Positions 56,541 to 64,000 of a DNA stretch of 64,000 nt are shown piece by piece. This DNA comes from Siniperca chuatsi (Eukaryota; Chordata; Actinopteri; Centrarchiformes; Sinipercidae). The stretch is from assembly GCF_020085105.1 (NCBI RefSeq), contig NC_058047.1, positions 14,489,001-14,553,000 of the forward strand, read 5' to 3'. The position numbers and the translations under genes are program-made. The notes beneath the pieces are model-generated. The model was not told the origin of the DNA. It searched no databases and saw only the letters and a list, made by a program, of their open reading frames with translations. Numbering within the stretch: position 1 is the stretch's first letter; each line of letters begins with the position of its first letter.

Positions 56541-58730
56541 TTTTACATACACTAACTAAATCATAAACCTGATTTTTGGAAACCTTGTAGGATGTCTGCA
56601 TTATGGTGATCTTAGTTCATTACCTTTCTATTGGCAACGGCCCTTTAGATGAGTATAACACTATCGCAGACGCGCCTGCTTCGGACCCACACGAGTCAAG
56701 ATGCTAGAGATTATCATCACATCTTGGTGAAGTGAGCACACGAGCGGACTCGTGTGATGAGATGGGGGAATAAACAAACCTACTCTGCATCTCTTAGGGG
56801 GAGAAAGCAATGTAACATTGTCCTTAAGCGTCTGAAAGCAGAGCTAGGGTACAGCCTACTGATAGGATTAAAAGCGGGATGTATCAAATCATTAGGCTAC
56901 GTCCGGTTGGTTGTCATTGTGGGGAAATTCACATCTAAGGAAATTAAGCTATATGCATCATTTCTCATACAAATATCTAAGCAAATTAATATGCGGCACA
57001 ACTTCGATAAAGATTAGGGTTTAGGTTGATCTTCTTTTATAAAGGCATTTCTTAAAAAGGCATTTTATGTTACCTACTTACCTATTAACTACATCACCAT
57101 CAGCATAGTGCAAGTGTCAACCTATCTAAATTTGAACATAACTAAAGTAGTAAAAGTAAAGTAAAACAATTAATTTTACCAAGCTTAAATGCAGTCCGTG
57201 ACACTTTGTTTCAGACCCTGAAAGTAAGAGGTGTTAGGGACAATACTAGTCTATGTATTTATGTAGCCTACCTTCTGGCCTGATGAACTTTCTAGGCTAC
57301 TCGGCTATATTAAGCACGCCAATGTATTCAGCTCTCCTTCTGTGAAACGCAGCAGCAACAAGTGCCACCTGCTGATCACAATGAGAAGGACAACACAAAA
57401 GTGTGGAGGAAGGGCCCTTTCTTGTTCAGCATCCAATTACTCAGTATTTATAATAATTTAGGCCTTTTTATAATTAACTTGAGGTCTAGATTAGCCAGAC
57501 TACATCCTATCATCAGTCAGATTGTAGGCTATATTAGAGTGAACCGATATCATTTTTAAATGAAAAATGATACCTGTTAAACCTTTAGTCTAAGGCCAAA
57601 TCAAGACAATATATTAATAGCCACTTTGTAGCGACGAAACATCACATTTCATTGGTAAGTAGTTAACACAATGTTAAACTAAAGTGAAACTAAATAGTAA
57701 CAGGCGCTATCACAGGAGAACAGTTACCTTGGTCTAACGTTAGCGTTACTTCATTAGCTGTGAAAAGCACCGGTCGTTAAATTAAAACAGTGGTCAATGA
57801 ACCAGGTCTCTCAAGAGCTGCCAGCCTTAGCTTGGCCAAATCACACACAATGAAGTATCAAGAGACAATGTCGACAGGATTTTATTTACACGTGTACATT
57901 TGAGTTTTTACCAATAAAAAGACTGTACTGCCACATTCTACCATAAATCGGGACATACTGTATGTTTATTCTTGTATAACTAATCTGGAGCACAAAAATC
58001 TAATTTATTGAATTCATTAGTTTCCCAAGTGACAAATGAAGAGGCATAAGTGTGGGTGGTATAATAGGCGTCAATTGTGTAAAGAAAAAAACAACAGCAC
58101 TTAAGGCTAAACCAAAGAATGTTGAACTCACTGCCATTTCCTAAAAACAAGCAATATCAAAAAGTAAAATACTTACCTTGAAAACACAAAAACGTAAATT
58201 TATCAAGAAAATAAAACAAACGGGCCAAAATTCATTGCTACTTCTGTGGTATTCTAAATTGGTGCTTAAGTACTTCATCTTTTATTTAAAAAATATGAAT
58301 ATATTTCTTAGAAAAAACCCCAACACAATCTCAGATGTTTCCTAGGGCCAAAAAAAAAAAGTAATCAAAAAATGTTTACTTCAATTTCTCCTCAGGTGAG
58401 TAGAATAAAATGGGACTGCCACGAAGATATTCAGCAGAATGGGTTTAAAATGGGATACAGCCTCTTCACAGTATATCTGATTTTCTTACAGGACCAAACA
58501 TTTCTGTTAATTGGACGCCTGTAATTACAGACACTTGTCACAGATTGGGGTGTAGGTGGTTTTAAAAAGGGAGCGGCAGAGCGAAGTCATGTTGCCGCTG
58601 TCTTTTTTGAGGGAAATAAGACTTTTCTATGAAAATGAACAGCATACTGAAAGGATGTGGTTGTTTTCCTTGCAACACAACATGCACTTGTACTAAGGTT
58701 CCTTTTCTTGTTTTAAAGGCTGTAATAAAG
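56541..58730. other. Intergenic region between ptger3 and zranb2, with zranb2 3' UTR
   Basis: About 2.2 kb with no supported gene. Its right part must contain the zranb2 3' UTR; minus-strand AATAAA signals can be read near 58281, 58016 and 57887, but which is used is not decidable. The centre is AT-rich, unique-looking DNA. Small ORFs here lack family resemblance. Confidence 0.5.
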
Positions 58731-61700
58731 TTATTTCTTTTTTGAACTGGAGGCAGAATGGGAGGATCCAGAGGAATGGCCGCGGCACCTGAAATCACAC
58801 AAACACCACGGGAAGAGGAACAAGGTCAGCAGGCTCACATATTAACATTCAGTTATGCATACTTCAAGTCAAGTTCAAGGTCACAAAATATAAAAGAACA
58901 ATATAAAAAGTCAAAATTTGAACATATTTCTGTTAATCTGAATTCCCATAAGCGAGGCGACAGACGACTAATAATAATCAGTGCCATTGTGGTATTCCAC
59001 AGAAACCCAAACCTTTCGGACGAATGTGATCTAGAACGCCTCCGCTTTCTCTCTCCAGATGAGGACCTGGAGCGACTGCGCTTCTGTCCCCTCTCAGGTG
59101 AGGAGGAGGGTGAGCGGGACCTCTTCCGGGGAGAGGACCCCTTTCCAGACCTGGAGCTGGATCTTTTGGGAGGAATAAACCAAGCACTGAGGTCAGTAAG
59201 GTCAAGACAGAGTCTCACCAGCGTGGGTATTTATCAAGCTTCTCTGATTAAGAGCACTTAACTAAGGATTGATGGTACTGAGAAAACCAAGACACTATAA
59301 GGCTCGCAGAATAAAGTATCCTCGAAATGGTTTAAGACCTATCAAATGTTTAGCTTCTTTTGAATATACTGACATTAACTGAGTGGACAAAGCGAGCACC
59401 ACTCCTGAGATGCTTGATGAAGACCCCAGATGTCTAATCAGACTTTTGAGCCTTGGTAACATTAATTCAGCTAGTCAAACTGTGTACTTTTTAATACTCT
59501 CAGGTCTTAGTGAAACTTGAAAAGTCAAGTGATTGTAAACCATCACAGCAGTTTATGAGTTTGCCCTATGATTTCAGACCAAAATGACTATCTGCAGATT
59601 GAGGAAAAAGGCCTGTAGTGGATTAAGCACTATCCAGTCTTTGTTAAAACTTAGGCTAGGAATAGGACTGTTCTGGAGCTTTCAGCCCCATACATACACT
59701 CTCTAAGGGAGAGAGTGCATGTCACCTCATTCACCTGGAGTGGGACCTCGAGCGAGATCCAGATCTGGAACTGGATGAGCTTCTAGAGCGGGACCTGAAA
59801 GACAAAAAACAGAACCTTTCCAATATTTTCTGAACAAGAAAAATAGCTAGATGGTTCACATGGAAAGGCACAGACATGCTATTTAACTTCATTTAAATCT
59901 TGAGAAAAACTATTCTACGGTATAGCATAACTGATGATCAGACTAACAAAATATGTATATGGGGGTTTGGAGAAACAATCCCCAAAATAGAAAGACAAGT
60001 AAAAACCTGTATGCAACAACTCCATCAAAATGGAGCGAGTCGATTAACAGAAAACAAGTGCAAAAGGAGAACCGGACTGCATTTCAAGACTAGAATATGA
60101 ACAATGCATTCCCTTCCATCTGAAGTCACAGGCATTTCAAAACAAAAGCACAAAAGATATTAATCAAGAAAGATCATTCAGTCTGCACGAGGTTTCTAAC
60201 ACCACAGAAGGGGAGGCGTTGAGAGAGGAGAAAACAACAAATCAGCAGAACAGGACATGTAATTGATGTTGATCAGTAAATCAGAAGGAAGGTTGAGCTG
60301 ATACTGACATTTTGCCCGGAGTTACCCTTGACCTGTACCCTTTTACCTGGACCTCGACCGTGAACTGGAGCTGGAGGAGCGCGAGGATGAGCGGGAACGG
60401 GACGAACCCGAGCGGCTCTCCCTTTTCTTAGCTGGCTTGTCGTCATCATCATCACTGGCGTCCAGGTCGTACTTTGACAGGTCTCCCTCTTCATCGTCGT
60501 CATCATCCTGAAAAGGAAGTGTTTATTAATATTACATTGTAATCTGCCAGTATTATAATATCTGTTCTCTTGAATTTCCAGCTCCAGTCACCAATCTTAC
60601 ATCCAATTTGTATTTGGAAAGGTCACCATCTTCTTCCTCCTCCTCCTCCTCATCATCTTCTTCTTCTTCCTCTTCCTCATCATCTTCAGGTTGAACTTTT
60701 ACTACTTCTTTTTTTTCACTTTCTTTTGAGGAAGACGTGCTGTTGGTCTTACGATACTTTTTCTTTTTCCTACCAAACTGTGACATTAAAAAAGAGAACG
60801 TATTCCTTTAGCAGTAAAAATTACATCTCACAATGCAAATTTAGTTTGAACAGTTTCAGGACATGTCAAGATTATACCTGCGAAGGCTTTTATGCTTACA
60901 TGTGACTTACAGTAGGTCAGCTGAAATGTTTCAATTATTAAACATTACACTTTCAGGTAGGACTCACTTCATCATATTCACCGTCAGATTCCTCCCGTTC
61001 AATGTATTCCACATTCTCCCTTTCATTGAAACCTCCACCATAACCTGAAAGGCCAAAAAAAAAAAGAAGCTATCAATAACCAGTATTCAAAAGCACACCA
61101 AAAATGGGCAAACTATATATTTGTAGGGATACCCGTTCTCTCTTCAAGCTTGGCATATTTTGGTGTGTTACACATGTTGCACTCCGACCTCCTAGCCCAA
61201 TTCACATTGCCGCATCTGTATGAGAACAAGAGGGAAGAAAAACAAAACATCTATAAAATGTGTCTGGTTAATCAAACATTTTGGTGCTCCCTTATAATTT
61301 ACTATAAAAACACGTACGTTTTGCATTGCCAGTCATTTGCACTGAAGAGGCCTCTACTCTTCTCAGCCAGAGTTTTCCCAATCTCTGTTCCCCCTGCTTT
61401 CATCATCTTTGCCTCTGTGGTTTTCTCTGTGGAGACAAAACAATGGATTTTAGTACAGCAGCTTTTCTGAGAGGATGTATTAAACTTATGTAGGATTTAA
61501 TAATTTGCATAAAGAAGGACTCACCCCTGCCACATCTGTTACAACTTGTTCTTCTAGCAAAGTTCACGTTTCCACACCTGCAAAAGCATAAAAAGATATA
61601 TTATAGATACAGAAATGGCTTGAGCTTGTTACTTCATCATTCAGGCATAAGTTGAATGTACTACAAGCAAGACGAGTAGTGTAGGTTTATTTATTTTTCA

Positions 61701-62337
61701 TGTGCCACACCATTAGCTTGCAGCCTTTCGTTGGACACCCTGTGGCAAAGGCCTGTGCACTGACAACTGCAGCTGGCTTGTCTGTCACTTTAGGCGTTTT
61801 TAATGTAGTTCGTTTGCAACATGATATTGCTGACTACCCAAGTTAGACCCTACACTCATGACAACTTGGCTTCTACAACATTGTAAACACCACCCACAAT
61901 AGTGAGTGGGGACTCTCACCCCAACCCACAGAAGCTAACTATAGCTAGCTTGCTATCTCAGAAGTCTACGCACACTGACAACTCAACGTTATATCGACAC
62001 TCCCTGACACGTAAACCCAAAACGTGTCCCCACCCTTAAATGCACACTTGATATGACATGTTTATTTTGCTTACATTGCAGGTAACCAGCTAGAAATAAG
62101 TTAAAAGTTAGTTTACTTAGCTAGTCAACGTTAGCGGGAACCACGTCCTAGAAGGCCTAAGCTAACTAACGTTTAGCACGACCAGCAAATTAAACAAACG
62201 TCTGCTGCAACATTTAACTAGCTAAGATAGTAACGAACTTACGTAAAATGGGAGCTAATTCTGCGCGTGAGAAGCACTTACTTTTTATCTGGACAAATCC
62301 AGTCCCCGTCGCTAACACGAAAACTCTTCCCCGACAT
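58731..62337 (-). CDS. zranb2: Zinc finger Ran-binding domain-containing protein 2, ten coding exons
   Basis: Nuclear SR-like splicing factor; its two RanBP2-type zinc fingers bind single-stranded RNA resembling 5' splice sites (family knowledge). Exons on the minus strand: 62337-62282, 61577-61525, 61426-61318, 61215-61133, 61044-60968, 60777-60601, 60507-60347, 59794-59735, 59162-59013 and 58788-58731. They total 984 bp, giving 327 residues plus TAA, with every phase compatible. Finger 1 has W13 and C15, C20, C31, C34. Finger 2 has W69 and C71, C74, C85, C88, with N76, W79, R81, R82 and N86 at the RNA-contact positions known for the human protein. Next come a conserved ERENVEYIEREESDGEYDE segment, a basic KKKKYRK patch, a Glu/Asp-rich tract, two DLSKY(K/D)LD blocks, and an Arg/Ser-rich tail ending SSSKKK, as in human. 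The start ATG gives MSGKSFRVSDGDWICP. The exon 9 donor (AAAG then GTTTGG) is weak, so an alternative C terminus is plausible. Confidence 0.95.
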
Positions 62338-62480
62338 TTTTGTGCCTGTTAACACTGGCTGGCTCGCAGGGAGGATGTGCTGTGCTCAGTGTGTTCATGC
62401 AGGCAGCTACCGTTAGCTCGGCGCCTCCTTCTCCCTCTACTGCTGCCTTCAGGTGCTCTTCGGAAGCTCTTTAAACTCAC
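62338..62480 (-). promoter_or_regulatory. Probable zranb2 5' UTR and promoter-proximal region
   Basis: This DNA lies immediately upstream of the zranb2 ATG and is visibly richer in G+C and CpG than the surrounding AT-rich sequence, as expected for a housekeeping promoter. No TATA box stands out. The transcription start cannot be fixed from sequence alone. Confidence 0.4.
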
Positions 62481-64000
62481 CTTTCTCCGCTCGTAATTTG
62501 GAAATAAGTTTTGTGGCATATTCTGTGCACGATGAAAACGGACCACCATTGTGCCAGGTATGTGTTGCAACAATTCGTCAATTCGGATATATTTTTAAAA
62601 CGGAAGTTCAATATTTCAGAAAACACGTGAATGCAACATTGACAAAGGACAAAACTGTTTTGAGAAACGTTGTACCATATAAATAAAGTATATAATTATT
62701 AGTATTAGCATTAGTATTATAATAACAAGATAATAGTTTCCTGCAAATGTCCTGTGAGTTTTTTTACTCATGTCATGTTATGCAAATATCACAGTACACA
62801 TACAAGTGCTTAGGGATACTAAAGTAATATATATTTAGACAGTACAGTGTGGCTATAAACATGTTATTGAATACGAGACACACTTTACATCCCTTAGGTA
62901 TAGCCTAGCATATTTTGTTTGGAATAAGCCCTCTTCATCAATATACTTGAAAAGCAGAGTTTTCATAAAAAAAGAGGGAATGACACTTCATAGACAGAGG
63001 GGCAAACGGTTAAAATTGGGGTTTAAAAACTGAAAGTCAGCATTCACTTTGTTGACTGATTAAAGATCTGTTCTAAATTATGAATATTTTTGACTCAGAA
63101 TCCAAATTCAGGAGTTTGAAATCCTGATCTTGCCAGCTCTGTTTTCATGCAAAGCCAGTACTAGCCACTAGATGGCAGTTACTGCCAACGTTTAACACTG
63201 CACATGTTCACAGACCCTCCTGTTTTGTTTTGATCTGTGTCCTCTGCTCATAAATTGCCAATAATTTTGCTTGATCATTTAAATTAGGGTTGTGTGAGGT
63301 TCTTGTGTGAAAAAACGTCAAGAGGGCTGGAGTGTATGTGCGTACATGTACTTCTCTGAATTCCACATACAAATGTATCTAATAACTATATACCATTGTA
63401 GTCTTTTGAATAATAGCTCCCTAAAGCAGGAATAAATATGATTACATTTGGATTCAAATTTATTTTGTGAGTTTTGTAGAATATGCTCTTCTTTTACTGT
63501 CACTGTCACAAAGAAACATTTAAGAGATCATCACTGTATACTTGCCATATGTAATAGATTATAGATTCATCAAATGTACTGGACATACACCGTCAAGCTT
63601 TTAGGACAGTTGTTTCAGGACAGTATCTGTGATTTATGTTGTTGCTTTGTAAGTGAACCATTGTGGTTGGATGTTGCATAAACCAACCTTTACACATAAT
63701 GGTCAAACTGTTTTAGAATAAATAATTTGGATTCTTACATCTTACAGGTCCTTCAAAAGACCTTTGACAGTATGTGTCAGGGGATAGTAAAATGACAATA
63801 TTGTTTATAGATATCAAAGCCCTGTAACACTTGATTATAGTGACATAGTTATGTCTGAATTGAAGTGAAGTATCCACTTATTGGAAGTGTCTGCCAGTTC
63901 AGTAAAGCACTGATCGCTCACAGAATAGCTTAAAACGGAGAACAGGGAGAAAGTCATCTCGTGGTTTTCCGGTGGTTTGTGCTGAAATAAAATGAGTAGA
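62481..64000. other. Upstream flank of zranb2, no gene seen
   Basis: About 1.5 kb of AT-rich, apparently single-copy sequence running to the window edge. Short ORFs on both strands lack recognisable domains and look like chance. In mammals the next gene on this side is NEGR1, at a distance; no exon of it is recognisable here. Confidence 0.5.

Noticed and set aside
58758..59261. 167-codon plus-strand open frame across zranb2 exons 9 and 10
   Set aside because: It is the complement of the Arg/Ser-rich coding exons and the intron between them; its acidic composition is just the antisense of RS codons.
59013..60347. Homologue of the mammalian intronic microRNA mir-186 in zranb2
   Set aside because: Mammalian ZRANB2 hosts mir-186, but I see no matching mature-like sequence or hairpin in the corresponding introns here.

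Overview
This is a vertebrate, almost certainly teleost fish, nuclear genomic window. Three things point there: spliced genes with GT-AG introns that match vertebrate families, AT-rich intergenic DNA with long microsatellites, and repeat families typical of ray-finned fish. No prokaryotic operons, CRISPR arrays or phage modules are visible.

Two protein-coding genes are well supported, both on the minus strand near the right end. ptger3 (prostaglandin E2 receptor EP3) has a two-exon coding sequence at 54470-56363, predicted at 393 residues. zranb2 (zinc finger Ran-binding domain splicing protein) has a ten-exon coding sequence at 58731-62337, predicted at 327 residues. Every zranb2 intron phase closes and the frame holds from ATG to stop. 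The zranb2 stop and the ptger3 start are only about 2.4 kb apart. The same two genes are neighbours in mammals, so this is conserved microsynteny rather than a functional operon. EP3 is a plasma-membrane GPCR for PGE2; ZRANB2 is a nuclear RNA-binding SR-like protein. No joint pathway is implied.

The first 54 kb downstream of ptger3 contain no gene I can support. They hold repeats and unannotated single-copy DNA. Main landmarks: a possible signal-peptide ORF (440-727, weak); a Tc1-like transposase relic (2690-2800); a decayed LINE with endonuclease and reverse transcriptase remnants on the minus strand (4970-7280); an unexplained 179-codon ORF (7946-8485); a roughly 520 bp locally duplicated segment (4058-4582 and 8758-9724), whose second copy is split by a LINE tail followed by its own inverted copy; a solo LTR with a 5 bp target duplication (33143-33540); a MITE with 16 bp inverted repeats (41450-41954); several copies of common fish interspersed repeats; and microsatellites, including a 98 bp GATA array (30081-30178).

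I found no convincing new biological system. The observations most worth checking are the intronless junction between the EP3 seventh helix and a conserved alternative C-terminal tail, the LINE fold-back, the local segment duplication, and the unassigned ORFs. Repeat-family names and similarity to mammalian proteins come from memory and inspection, not from a database search.
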